From NCBI GenBank assembly GCA_034716155.1, contig JAYEFR010000030.1:16397-80396 (forward strand): a stretch of 64,000 nucleotides of DNA, written 5' to 3'. The position numbers and the translations under genes are program-made. Positions 53,837 to 62,861 of the stretch are shown piece after piece. This stretch comes from JAGGYK01 sp034716155 (GTDB lineage: Bacteria; Desulfobacterota; Desulfomonilia; UBA1062). Every line of letters starts with the position of its first letter. The stretch's first letter is position 1. The notes beneath the pieces were generated by a model that saw nothing but the letters and a program-made list of their open reading frames with translations, had not been told where the DNA came from and made no database searches.

Positions 53837-53966
53837 ATGGCTTCGTAAAAAGTCTGAAAAATACTCTTTTGTCATTCTGAGCGATAGCGAAGAATCTAAT
53901 ATCATTGAGATTCTTCGTCGCTCCGCTCCTCAGAATGACACTGCGTGGACTTTTTACTTTGCCATC
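53837..53966. repeat. Palindromic repeat family B, copy 3, MITE-like
   Basis: Ends are inverted: GATGGC...GTAAAAAGTC (53837-53854) and GACTTTTTAC...GCCATC (53948-53966). Inside is a second inverted pair, GTCATTCTGAG (53871-53881) and CTCAGAATGAC (53929-53939). About 130 bp in all, with no coding content. Confidence 0.75.
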
Positions 53967-53996
53967 TAATTTTAACTTTTTACGAATGCGCCAATA

Positions 53997-54024
53997 TTGG
54001 TAGGCACGCAGGGATTTGAACCCA
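53997..54024 (-). other. tRNA 3'-end-like remnant (possible attachment site)
   Basis: On the minus strand the stretch reads TGGGTTCAAATCCCTGCGTGCC followed by TACCA: a T-arm-like hairpin with loop TTCAAAT, then an acceptor-like strand and CCA. No anticodon or D-arm is found upstream, so it is not a whole tRNA. Such 3' pieces are left where elements integrate into tRNA genes. Confidence 0.4.
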
Positions 54025-54190
54025 TCATGCCATCAATTTTAGCCTTTCTAATTACTTAATTATATTAATCTGTTACATATGTTTTATGGTATTCATACCA
54101 TAAAAACACCAAAAGAGCCTGTAAGTAAACAGTGACTAAAACCCGTTCTGGGATGTGTCACCTTTTCTTCAAAATCTTTCATATGCATCC

Positions 54191-54325
54191 CTTATAAGTG
54201 CAGTGCGGTTTCATTGCAACAGTTTTTTGTGCTGTGTGTCAGCAAAGCTGATATGTCCCCCTCTGGCATCACAACCTTTTGCCATAAAAAAAGGGCACTT
54301 TTGCTCTGCACTTAAGGGGACATAT
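54191..54325. repeat. Palindromic element with ATATGTCCCC arms
   Basis: Inner arms ATATGTCCCC (54251-54260) and GGGGACATAT (54316-54325); outer arms CTTATAAGTGCAG (54191-54203) and CTGCACTTAAG (54305-54315) overlap them. No open frame of use inside. Resembles dispersed palindromes linked to REP-type transposases. Confidence 0.55.
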
Positions 54326-54426
54326 TGCATTTACAATGACACTGGTTTTTACTACCTAATTTTTATATTGTTTTAACACCCTATTATTAGCGTAATAAAT
54401 GTAAAGTTTTATTCCCTCAATCCCGA

Positions 54427-54467
54427 TTAATCTTAAAAAGGGTAATAATAGTTACCCTAAAGATTAA
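54427..54467 (+). promoter_or_regulatory. Interrupted palindrome upstream of the FIST operon
   Basis: TTAATCT...GGGTAA-TAATAG-TTACCC...AGATTAA is a 13-bp interrupted inverted repeat, 39 bases before the first gene of the accessory operon. It has no T-run, so an operator or mRNA hairpin is more likely than a terminator. Confidence 0.45.
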
Positions 54468-54505
54468 AAGGCTAGCTCTAATAAACTTATAAAAGGGGGT
54501 AAAAA

Positions 54506-54709
54506 ATGGCAGGTAAGATCAAAACAATGATTGACGCTATTATCGACCAAAGGGGAAAGGGGATTGAGACATTGATTGCCACAACGAAAACCAAGCTGAT
54601 TTTAAAAGGAATCAAGCTTGATAACTATGATGCCAATTCAGAAGATGATCTAGGTGTTGTGGAAAAGCTCAGGGAAATAGCAAACGACCTTAATGTGGCT
54701 ATCAACTAG
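54506..54709 (+). CDS. Small soluble protein at the head of the FIST operon
   Basis: A 67-aa protein, helical in look, with Lys-rich N-terminal half (KTMIDAIIDQRGKGIETLIATTKTKLILKG) and an acidic C-terminal half (NSEDDLGVVEKLREIANDL). AAAGGGGGT precedes the ATG. I do not recognise a family. Its position 23 bases before the FIST gene and its own clear ribosome site suggest a small partner or regulator of the FIST sensor. Confidence 0.65.
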   Translation: MAGKIKTMIDAIIDQRGKGIETLIATTKTKLILKGIKLDNYDANSEDDLGVVEKLREIANDLNVAIN

Positions 54710-54732
54710 TTAGATAATAAGGAGGGATAAAA

Positions 54733-55842
54733 ATGGAAATTAAAACCATATGTTCGACAAAAAAAACTATCGGTGACGTTATCATTGACATAAAAGAACA
54801 GTCCGGGGATTTTGATGCCAAAATGGCAATCTTTTTTGCCTCGTCAAAATTTGGTGCGGAATCGCTTAGCAATCAATTATCCCAAGTATTTGAAGGGGCA
54901 TCTGTTTTTGGATGTTCTACAGCGGGAGAGATCGTATCCGGTAAAATGCTGAAGGGATCGGTGGTTCTAATGTTATTTGCTCCCGAAGTCATCGCAGATG
55001 TAAAACTGGGGGTTGTTGAAAATATCAGGACAGAAAATATGGTTCCTGAGGTTTTCAAGAATTTTGAAGATTATTACAAAACGCCCATGTCAGAGATGGA
55101 CTTTAAGAAATACGTTGGAATCATTCTGATTGATGGGTTGAGTGGTGCGGAAGAAAGATTAATGGATAAAATCGGCAACCTGACTGATATCACTTTTGTA
55201 GGGGCCTCTGCTGGTGATGATAAAATCTTCAAAGAGACCTATGTGTACGCTGACGGAAAATCATACACAAACGCGGCATTACTGGCATTGATCAAGCCGG
55301 CGGCTGATTTTGATATTATCAAAACCCAGAGTTTCCGCAGGTTTGGCAAAAAACTTACAGCTACGAAAGTGGATGAAGCAAACAGGAGAGTTGTGGAATT
55401 CAATAATCAACCCGCTGCAAAGGCATATACGGAAGCTTTAGGTATACCATTAGAAGATGCAGAAAATCACTTTATGACCTATCCTGTAGGCCTGATGTCA
55501 GGAGGAGAGCCTTATGTTCGCAGCCCGCAACAGGTACAAGAAGATGGCAGTATAGTCTTTTATTGCAATATTATTGAAGGCATGGAACTTGAAATTCTCG
55601 AATCTACTGACATAGTCGAGGATACAAGAAGAGATGTGGAAACGAAAATAAATGAGATTGGAAGTATTTCAGGAATCATCAATTTCCATTGTATTTTGAG
55701 AACACTGGAGTTGGAGGAAAAAGGGCAAGTTGATGATTATGCAAAAATCTTTTCAGATATTCCCACCGTTGGGTTCAGCACTTACGGAGAGGAATATATT
55801 GGTCATGTTAATCAAACATCAACTATGCTGGTTTTCAAATGA
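54733..55842 (+). CDS. FIST-domain sensory protein (FIST_N + FIST_C)
   Basis: A 369-aa soluble protein made of the FIST N domain (about residues 20-215; FEGASVFGCSTAGEIVSGKML, TFVGASAGDDK) and the FIST C domain (about 220-355; 'TYPVGLMSGGEPYVRSPQ' and 'GFSTYGEEYIGHVNQTSTMLVF'). FIST domains are thought to bind small ligands such as amino acids and are usually linked to signalling proteins. Here the sensor is a free protein followed by a complete receptor/kinase set, so it probably signals to the MCP or CheA. No signal peptide: it should sense in the cytoplasm. GGAGG precedes the start. Confidence 0.92.
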   Translation: MEIKTICSTKKTIGDVIIDIKEQSGDFDAKMAIFFASSKFGAESLSNQLSQVFEGASVFGCSTAGEIVSGKMLKGSVVLMLFAPEVIADVKLGVVENIRTENMVPEVFKNFEDYYKTPMSEMDFKKYVGIILIDGLSGAEERLMDKIGNLTDITFVGASAGDDKIFKETYVYADGKSYTNAALLALIKPAADFDIIKTQSFRRFGKKLTATKVDEANRRVVEFNNQPAAKAYTEALGIPLEDAENHFMTYPVGLMSGGEPYVRSPQQVQEDGSIVFYCNIIEGMELEILESTDIVEDTRRDVETKINEIGSISGIINFHCILRTLELEEKGQVDDYAKIFSDIPTVGFSTYGEEYIGHVNQTSTMLVFK

Positions 55843-55942
55843 TCCTTGACAGGCATGCATGCCATGCCTCAGTCCGATTCCACTGGAGCAGGAGACTGAA
55901 CCTGTTTTGCAGATTCTTCTGGTACGGGAGAGGGGCATTATC

Positions 55943-57535
55943 ATGAGAAGATTCAGTTTTAAAAACGCAAAGATCAGAAACAAGATCCTATTTGTTATGA
56001 TCACTGCCGTTATAGTTTCAACGTCGGTAATTGGGGGTTTGAGCATCTGCCAGACCGCCTCTCAGGCCAGGGACTATATCACAGCCGTTGAGAAGGAACA
56101 GACGGCACAGGAACGGCAGGGGGTGAAAAGCATAGCCGAGAAACAAAAGACACTCTCTATAATAATCCGCAAACAGATCACCTTTATTGTGTCGGTCACT
56201 TTGTGTGTCACTATTTTGACTGCGCTTTTTGCGTTGTTCATGACCAAGAGGTTTATTGAAAAGCCGTTTGAAGAAGTTATTAATATGTTTGAAGAAGCCA
56301 TCCATGGGGATCTGACAAAGCGATCAGGGGTTAACAGCACGGATGAGATTGGCCGTTTTGCCAAGACATTTAATTACAGCACTGATCACCTTCAAAAAAT
56401 CGTTGAGGGCATTAGCAAGAGCATTGTCGCGATTAATCATGCCTCCGAAGTACTCAACGGCATATCTGATGACACTGCTTCGAAGGCAAAGATACTGGGC
56501 GATAAATCAAGAGAAACTGTTGCTGTGACCGAAATGACAGCTATAAATGCAAAAAGCGTAGCTTCTGCTGCCGGAGCAGTCAATACCCAAGTAACTGCTA
56601 TAGTCTCCTCCTCTCAAGAGGTATCGGAAAATATGCAGAAACTTGGTGCTACTACAAGCGACGTGTCGGACAATCTGGGTACCGCGGCTGTTGCTACCGA
56701 GGAGATGTCAACTTCTCTTAATAATATAGCAGCCGCAATTGAAGAGATGTATTCGTCCCTGAATGAGGTATCCAAAAACGCCGGCGAGGGCGCCAATATG
56801 ACAACGGAGGCCTCAAGAAATGCTCAAGAGACTTCTGATATCATTAATACGCTTGGAGCGTCTGCGAGTAAGATCGGCGACGTGGTGGATCTAATTAAAG
56901 GCATCGCTTCACAAACCAATCTCCTTGCGCTTAATGCCAGTATTGAGGCTGCAGGGGCGGGAGATGCCGGCAAAGGCTTCGCAGTGGTGGCCAATGAAGT
57001 CAAAGAACTGGCTCGACAGACGGCCGGGGCTACTGAGGATATTCGTGAAAAGGTGGAGAGCATACAGTCCAATATGGAGCCGACTATCAAGGCCATAAAA
57101 GGCATAGTCAACGCTGTCAATGCGATAAACTCTATCATGGTTACAATTGCTTCTGCAGTGGAGGAGCAAACGGCAACGACAAACGAGATATCCAAAAGCA
57201 TTACCGAAACAGCAACATCATCCGGCTCTGTGTCGAAAAACGTGCAGGATGCAGCCCATAGCGGCATAGGAATGGCGAAAAATGTAATGGAGATCATTGA
57301 ATTAGAACTGCAGGTATCCAATGACCTGGATGAAGTGGGAAAGGCCGCAGAGATCATAGTGAATGATGCTAACAATGTGTCAAATGGTACGGATAAGCTC
57401 ATAGAACAAGTTGGCGGAATGGACGACGTGGCCACGTTTGAATCTGAAATCACGGATCAGACCAAAACGCAGGCTGAAGCCCTCGCCAAGCTTGCAAGTC
57501 AGCTTGAATCTATTGTCGGACAATTCAAGATGTGA
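55943..57535 (+). CDS. Methyl-accepting chemotaxis protein with very small periplasmic part
   Basis: A 530-aa receptor. Membrane segments at about residues 14-33 and 76-100 enclose only ~40 residues, rich in Gln/Glu, too small for a normal ligand domain. A HAMP domain (FEEVINMFEEAIHGDLTKRSG) and a long signalling coiled coil follow; the tip reads 'ASQTNLLALNASIEAAGAGDAG'. ATG 55943 has GGGAGAGGGG before it; an in-frame ATG at 55859 lies next to the FIST stop and looks unconvincing. With no sensor of its own it probably takes its signal from the FIST protein. Confidence 0.92.
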   Translation: MRRFSFKNAKIRNKILFVMITAVIVSTSVIGGLSICQTASQARDYITAVEKEQTAQERQGVKSIAEKQKTLSIIIRKQITFIVSVTLCVTILTALFALFMTKRFIEKPFEEVINMFEEAIHGDLTKRSGVNSTDEIGRFAKTFNYSTDHLQKIVEGISKSIVAINHASEVLNGISDDTASKAKILGDKSRETVAVTEMTAINAKSVASAAGAVNTQVTAIVSSSQEVSENMQKLGATTSDVSDNLGTAAVATEEMSTSLNNIAAAIEEMYSSLNEVSKNAGEGANMTTEASRNAQETSDIINTLGASASKIGDVVDLIKGIASQTNLLALNASIEAAGAGDAGKGFAVVANEVKELARQTAGATEDIREKVESIQSNMEPTIKAIKGIVNAVNAINSIMVTIASAVEEQTATTNEISKSITETATSSGSVSKNVQDAAHSGIGMAKNVMEIIELELQVSNDLDEVGKAAEIIVNDANNVSNGTDKLIEQVGGMDDVATFESEITDQTKTQAEALAKLASQLESIVGQFKM

Positions 57536-57551
57536 GAAAACAGGACTAATA

Positions 57552-60341
57552 GTGACAGGCTCAAATGAACAATCCTCAAACAGTGACTTTATTACCGAAA
57601 GCCTGGAACTCCTGGATACTGTGGAACCGGATTTACTTGCTATGGAGAATTTTGATACGGAAATCCCCCCCGAGGCTATAAACCGTGTCTTGCGCTCTAT
57701 CCATAGTGTTAAGGGTCTATCAGGATTTGCTGGTTTAAAAGCTGTAACAGAGCTGACTCACTTAATGGAAACCCTGATTACGAAGATTAAGGACGGCGAA
57801 ATGATCCCGGATTCCGCCATAATCGATTCCCTGCTCGCAGGCGTTGACAAAGTCCGAATCATGCTCAAGTCACCGAGGGAGAGCAATGAAGTCTCTTACA
57901 AAGATGAACTGGAGCGATTAAAAACAATTCTTTCCGAGTTCGGTATAGAGCCTGAAGAACCAGCAAAAAGCAGGCCCGATGCACAGCTACAGGCATCATT
58001 TTCTTATGCCGGCCCTGATATCATCCGAATAGAGTTAAATCTCGCGACAAAGTCAGAAGCGAAAAGTGTCGAATTTCAGGCCCAAAAGCAGGATCTACTT
58101 TCCCTTGGTGGTATGCTCCTTTATGCGATCCGTGTCTCTCTGAAAAATGACCTCAAGGCCAAGGAACGCACGACTGAGGAATTCCTGACTCAGATGAAAT
58201 CTTTCGGCCAATGTCTTGATTCAGATCTCCATGACCTGGGCCATGCCGAATTCGAAAAGGGCATTGAGAAGGATTTAGCTTGCCATTGTCTGTTTGCAAC
58301 AATAATGGAGTCTGAGCTTGTTGGCATGGCCATGGAAATCCCGGATGAGCAAATATTTACTCTTGACAAAGACATGCTTGAAACATTCCTGTCGGGAAAA
58401 GACCAAAAGCACCCGATTCCCCAGGCGGAATCGCCTTCCTCACACCAAACAACCTCAGTTCCCGAAAAAAAGGGTGGGGTGGTGGATAAAAGCTCACCCG
58501 CCGAAACAATTCGGGTAAATGTAGAAATTCTTGACACATTGATGAACCTGGCCGGAGAACTCGTGCTAGGCCGCAATCAGCTCCGTCAGATGCTCGAGTC
58601 TTCCGGGTACGATAACCCCAAACTTGGTTCTTTCATAAAAACCCTGGACTTGCTCACCACAGAAATTCAGGAACGCATCATGCAAACGCGGATGCAGCCA
58701 ATAGGCAAAATTTTTAACAGATTTAATCGGGTGGTCAGGGATTTGTCCCATCAACTCTCCAAAGAGGTGCAGATCTTTATTGAGGGTGAGGGAGTTGAAC
58801 TGGATAAGTCAATCATTGAAGGCCTTTCGGACCCACTGACTCATTTAATACGCAATTGTATAGACCACGGCTTTGAAGACCCGGATGAACGTTTGCAATT
58901 AGGTAAACCCCGTGTCGGAAAGATTCATCTAAAGGCTTTTCATGAAGGAGGTCAGATCAACATCAGTGTTGCTGACGATGGCCGGGGAATCAACACAGCC
59001 AAATTGGTTGAAAAGGCAATGACAAATGACTTTTTGAGTCAGGAAGAAGCCGCAGTAATAACTGAAAAGGAAAAGCTGAATCTTATTTTCCTGCCCGGCC
59101 TTTCCACAGCAAAGGCCGTTACCGACATATCCGGCAGGGGGGTGGGCATGGACGTGGTAAAGACCAATATCGAGAGACTTGGCGGCCATGCTGAAATCGA
59201 CAGTGTTGTCGGGGAAGGCACCACTGTTTATATCAGGCTCCCTCTTACCCTGACCATTATCGACTCACTCATCGTAACAGAAGGGAAACAGAGATTTGCC
59301 ATCCCTTTAGTTAACGTCCGGGAACTCGTTTGTATCCAGGCAGGTAATGCTTCCCAGAAGATTGAGAAGGTGGGTAGTGTTGATGTATTGCGCCTCAGGG
59401 AACGTCTCCTGCCGCTTGTCCGTCTGGCTGACATCCTGGGGCTGAAACGCACTTTTGTCCATCCTGAAACAAGCAATGAGATGATAGATCAACGTGTGCG
59501 CATTGCGGACAGACGCCAGAACAACAGCAAAATAACATCAAATAAAAAACAGCAAGTCGAAAAAACCGCTGAGAAGAGGCATCCGTCCTTAGAACGCCGT
59601 CAGAGACGCCAAGGTGATATTTTTGTTGTCGTCCTGGATGTAAGAGGTAACAGCTTTGGGCTTATTGTTAATGATCTCATTGATATGGAGGAAATCGTTG
59701 TCAAATCCTTGTCGGATCACATCAAGGAGTGCAGGTGTTTTGCAGGGTGCACCATCATGGGGGACGGCAGGGTGATTATGATCCTTGATGCGCCCGGAAT
59801 TGCCGATCTCGCCCAACTTCACTTTGGTGAAATCAGCGCTGAAGAACGTCATCGCCAAGAGGAAAAAGCGCACACACAACAAAAAAAAGATTCAGGCAAT
59901 CAACAATCCGTCATCATCTTCAATAATGCCCCGGAAGAATATTTTGCCTTGCGCCTGGATGAGGTCTCACGATTACAAATGGTTGATTCGGAAACCATTT
60001 CCCGGATCGGAAAACAGGAGTTTATCACCTATGATGGTGAAGGATTGCCATTAATTCGTCTCGAAAATTTTATCCCTGTGGCCCCACTTCCTGAAGATGT
60101 AAAGGAACTGTTCGTAATTCTTCCAAAGATGAACAATTTAAAAACAGGTATCTTGGCCTCCAGGATCGTAGATAGCATTAAAATTGATGAGCGGGTACAG
60201 AAGAACGAGAGCACACCCCCGGGAGTACTTGGATCGGCCGTGGTAAGAGACAAATTGACACTCTTTCTGGATGTGCAGGAGTTGTTTAAGCGGTTTGCAA
60301 AAAAAGCAGATAAAATGACAAAAAAGAATGTTCAAAGGTAA
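57552..60341 (+). CDS. cheA: CheA histidine kinase with two C-terminal CheW-like domains
   Basis: A 929-aa kinase. GTG 57552 is chosen: it follows AGGA and starts just after the MCP stop, while an ATG at 57411 lies inside the MCP gene. Domains: Hpt with His51 (SIHSVKGLSGF); a P2-like middle; dimerisation; HATPase (HLIRNCIDHGFE, DDGRGIN, GRGVGMDVVKTN); a CheW-like domain with a charged insertion (about residues 630-690); then a linker (RQEEKAHTQQKK) and a second CheW-like domain (residues ~770-910). The doubled CheW part is unlike the CheA of the flagellar operon and suggests its own array geometry. Confidence 0.93.
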   Translation: MTGSNEQSSNSDFITESLELLDTVEPDLLAMENFDTEIPPEAINRVLRSIHSVKGLSGFAGLKAVTELTHLMETLITKIKDGEMIPDSAIIDSLLAGVDKVRIMLKSPRESNEVSYKDELERLKTILSEFGIEPEEPAKSRPDAQLQASFSYAGPDIIRIELNLATKSEAKSVEFQAQKQDLLSLGGMLLYAIRVSLKNDLKAKERTTEEFLTQMKSFGQCLDSDLHDLGHAEFEKGIEKDLACHCLFATIMESELVGMAMEIPDEQIFTLDKDMLETFLSGKDQKHPIPQAESPSSHQTTSVPEKKGGVVDKSSPAETIRVNVEILDTLMNLAGELVLGRNQLRQMLESSGYDNPKLGSFIKTLDLLTTEIQERIMQTRMQPIGKIFNRFNRVVRDLSHQLSKEVQIFIEGEGVELDKSIIEGLSDPLTHLIRNCIDHGFEDPDERLQLGKPRVGKIHLKAFHEGGQINISVADDGRGINTAKLVEKAMTNDFLSQEEAAVITEKEKLNLIFLPGLSTAKAVTDISGRGVGMDVVKTNIERLGGHAEIDSVVGEGTTVYIRLPLTLTIIDSLIVTEGKQRFAIPLVNVRELVCIQAGNASQKIEKVGSVDVLRLRERLLPLVRLADILGLKRTFVHPETSNEMIDQRVRIADRRQNNSKITSNKKQQVEKTAEKRHPSLERRQRRQGDIFVVVLDVRGNSFGLIVNDLIDMEEIVVKSLSDHIKECRCFAGCTIMGDGRVIMILDAPGIADLAQLHFGEISAEERHRQEEKAHTQQKKDSGNQQSVIIFNNAPEEYFALRLDEVSRLQMVDSETISRIGKQEFITYDGEGLPLIRLENFIPVAPLPEDVKELFVILPKMNNLKTGILASRIVDSIKIDERVQKNESTPPGVLGSAVVRDKLTLFLDVQELFKRFAKKADKMTKKNVQR

Positions 60342-60347
60342 TAGCGC

Positions 60348-60803
60348 ATGGCCATCAAACAATTTGTCACTTTCGGGATAAATCATTTTCTGCTGGGTAT
60401 TGATATCTTGGTGGTTCGGGAGATCAACAAAGTGCTGGACATTACGCCGGTTCAGCGCGCTCCAAATTATGTGTATGGTCTGGTGAACCTCCGAGGCCAG
60501 ATTATCACTGTTTTCGATCTGGGTGTACGTCTGGGCCTGGGACCACGCAAAATAACTCCCCAAAGTCATAACGTTTTTCTTAAAAATGAATTAATCAGCC
60601 TCCTCGTAGATTCAATTGGCGATGTGGTACAAGTTAATGAGGCTGATGTCGAATTAGCTCCGGCTCATCTGGGAGGTGTGGAGAAAAGATATATAAGTGG
60701 GGTGGTGAAGCTGAAGCAGGAATTGCTAATAATTTTGTCGGGTCCGAAAATTCTAGAGTATTATAAAAAAGATCGGGGCAAAAATGGGGATTGTATTGGT
60801 TGA
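60348..60803 (+). CDS. cheW: CheW coupling protein (accessory module)
   Basis: A 151-aa CheW (FVTFGINHFLLGIDILVVREINKVLDITPVQRAP, 'YVYGLVNLRGQIITVFDLGVRLG', 'LLVDSIGDVVQV'). It starts 6 bases after cheA and ends 3 bases before cheB. It differs clearly from the CheW at 40047 and should serve only the local receptor and kinase. Confidence 0.93.
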   Translation: MAIKQFVTFGINHFLLGIDILVVREINKVLDITPVQRAPNYVYGLVNLRGQIITVFDLGVRLGLGPRKITPQSHNVFLKNELISLLVDSIGDVVQVNEADVELAPAHLGGVEKRYISGVVKLKQELLIILSGPKILEYYKKDRGKNGDCIG

Positions 60804-60806
60804 GTT

Positions 60807-61982
60807 ATGAAACTTGACAAACTTAAAGTAATGATAGTTGACAGAAACAGTGTCTCGATCGGCATTATTTCAAGTGTCTTGGCCGGTCTACAGGGGATCG
60901 AAGTAGTGACCACTGCAACCAGCGGAGGAACCGCCGTGATCAGACTCATACATACGGCTGTGGATCTAATTCTTTTTGATATTATGGTATCAGACCAAAA
61001 TGGTCTGAGTGTACTTAATAAAATCAGGAAAATATATCCGGATGTGGGGGTTGTAATCCTGAGCGATGCGGATCCCGTCAGTGTTAACAAAACCATCAAT
61101 GCCCTTGAGATAGGGGCACTCGACTTTGTAACCAGGCCGATCGACAATGAAAACAGCATCCGGGACTTCCGCCGGCAATTCAAAATCATTACAGGCCTTT
61201 TTCAATCCCGCAAGGGGTTCAGGGCTGTAAGAGATTCGGCCCAGAATCCTCTGCCGGAAAGGGGAGCATCTGAGCAGACCACTTTGCAAAAACCTGCCCT
61301 GCCTGTAAAAGACTCCGCCTGTGTTCCCCTGCCCCATGGTCCAGATTTTATACGTCATCCTCGCTCTACCCGAATTGATGCTGTGGCCATTGGTGCCTCT
61401 ACAGGAGGTCCCAGTGCACTTATTGAGGTTATTCCCCGACTTCCGGGTGATCTGGGAGTACCGTTTTTCCTGGTCCAGCATATGCCGCCTTTTTTTACTG
61501 CGACCTTTGCGGAGAATATGGATAAGAGATCCGCTCTCAATGTAATTGAGGCGACCAATGGCCAGGATGTGCAGCCCAACACCGTGTATATCGCCCCCGG
61601 GGGGAAACATATGATCGTACACCAGAAGGATAGTGTGGCGACACTGAATAACCGGAGAAGACTTATTGGCCTCAATGATGACCCGCCTGAAAACAGTTGC
61701 AGGCCTTCTGTAGATATATTGCTCCGGTCACTTGTCCCAATTTATATGGGCAATATCCTGGTCGTTATAATGACAGGTATGGGAAAGGATGGTATGCAGG
61801 GTGTAGCCGCTATAAAACACAAGGGAGGTTACTGCCTGTCTCAATCGGACGACACCTGTGTTGTCTACGGGATGCCAAGATTCATTGATCAGGCCGGGCT
61901 TGCCGATGACAAAGTGCCTCTGAACGAAATTGCCAACCGCATTGTTGCCCTTATACGCAAAAACCGGGGGATAAGTACATGA
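60807..61982 (+). CDS. cheB: CheB-type methylesterase with a degenerate receiver
   Basis: A 391-aa protein. The esterase half is intact: 'AIGASTGGPSA' (Ser), 'VQHMPPFF' (His) and 'TGMGKDGMQG' (Asp). The receiver half has the phospho-Asp58 (LFDIMV) but the acidic pair is reduced to Asp12-Arg13 (VDRNS) and the invariant Lys is Arg110 (TRP). These residues are needed for metal binding and phospho-signalling, so the receiver may be constitutive or used for binding only. It overlaps cheR by 4 bases (ATGA). Confidence 0.9.
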   Translation: MKLDKLKVMIVDRNSVSIGIISSVLAGLQGIEVVTTATSGGTAVIRLIHTAVDLILFDIMVSDQNGLSVLNKIRKIYPDVGVVILSDADPVSVNKTINALEIGALDFVTRPIDNENSIRDFRRQFKIITGLFQSRKGFRAVRDSAQNPLPERGASEQTTLQKPALPVKDSACVPLPHGPDFIRHPRSTRIDAVAIGASTGGPSALIEVIPRLPGDLGVPFFLVQHMPPFFTATFAENMDKRSALNVIEATNGQDVQPNTVYIAPGGKHMIVHQKDSVATLNNRRRLIGLNDDPPENSCRPSVDILLRSLVPIYMGNILVVIMTGMGKDGMQGVAAIKHKGGYCLSQSDDTCVVYGMPRFIDQAGLADDKVPLNEIANRIVALIRKNRGIST

Positions 61983-62836
61983 CGCTACGGATTAATAATC
62001 AGGAATTCAGGTTGCTTCGTGATTTCATTGGACAAGAGTGCGGGATTGCATTAGAGGACAACAAAGCATACCTGATTGAAAACCGCCTCTCTGACCTTGC
62101 AAAAAAATGGGGATGCCTTAGCTTTGGCGAGTTTTATTTCAGGGTCAAATCTGCTCCGCCGCAAAGTGAACTCCGATGCTCAGTGGTGGATGCGATTACC
62201 ACAAAAGAAACATCCTGGTTCCGGGATCAACGGCCATTCGAAATTCTTCGAGAACGCATCCTGCCTGAATTGCAACAGAATTTACTCACGGGGAAACGCA
62301 AGGACATAAGGATCTGGTCCGCGGCTTGTTCTACAGGTGAAGAACCATATTCGATTGCCATCACGGCACTCGATTTTTTCCGCACTTGTGGAGGTGAAAA
62401 AACGTGCATTGACCAGGTTTGTGTCCTCGCCACTGATATCGCACGCACCGCCCTGACCTTCGCCATAACCGGGCAATACCAGGCCTCATCAATTCCCCAG
62501 GGTATGCCAAAAGATTTAATTGATCGCTATTTCCGAAAAGAGGGCAATTCTAGGATCGTGCGCGACAAGGTGATGAAATTAATTACATTTCAGCATCATA
62601 ATTTGAAAGACCCGGTAATAAGGCTTGGAATATTTGATGTTGTGTTTTTACGTAACGCTCTTATCTATTTTTCAGATAAGTTAAAGCAAGAGATCCTTGA
62701 CAAAATAACCCGTATTCTTTCACCAGAAGGATATTTATTCCTTGGCAGTACAGAAATTATGCATGGACATAATGCACCCTTTGAAATGCTTGAGGACAGG
62801 GGTGCGATTTACTATCGGTTGAAACCCAAAAAATAG
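61979..62836 (+). CDS. cheR: CheR methyltransferase (accessory module)
   Basis: A 285-aa receptor methyltransferase: N-terminal helical domain (FIGQECGIALEDNKAYLIENRL), 'ITTKETSWFRDQRPF', SAM-binding 'IWSAACSTGEEPYSIAI', and 'FDVVFLRNALIYFSDKLK'. It overlaps the cheB stop by 4 bases. With CheB it gives this module its own adaptation system. Confidence 0.94.
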   Translation: MTLRINNQEFRLLRDFIGQECGIALEDNKAYLIENRLSDLAKKWGCLSFGEFYFRVKSAPPQSELRCSVVDAITTKETSWFRDQRPFEILRERILPELQQNLLTGKRKDIRIWSAACSTGEEPYSIAITALDFFRTCGGEKTCIDQVCVLATDIARTALTFAITGQYQASSIPQGMPKDLIDRYFRKEGNSRIVRDKVMKLITFQHHNLKDPVIRLGIFDVVFLRNALIYFSDKLKQEILDKITRILSPEGYLFLGSTEIMHGHNAPFEMLEDRGAIYYRLKPKK

Positions 62837-62861
62837 TTCAACAAAAGCAAAGGAGGCTGTT

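Larger units (their letters stand above)
53813..54505. other. Non-coding junction with palindromes and a tRNA-like remnant
   Basis: No gene seen. It holds a family-B palindrome (53837-53966), a tRNA 3'-end-like stretch (53997-54024), a palindrome with ATATGTCCCC arms (54191-54325) and a hairpin (54427-54467) before the accessory operon. The gene direction and base composition change across it. Confidence 0.6.

Noticed and set aside
53997..54080. A complete tRNA gene
   Set aside because: Only the T-arm-like part and acceptor end can be folded; there is no D-arm or anticodon arm upstream.
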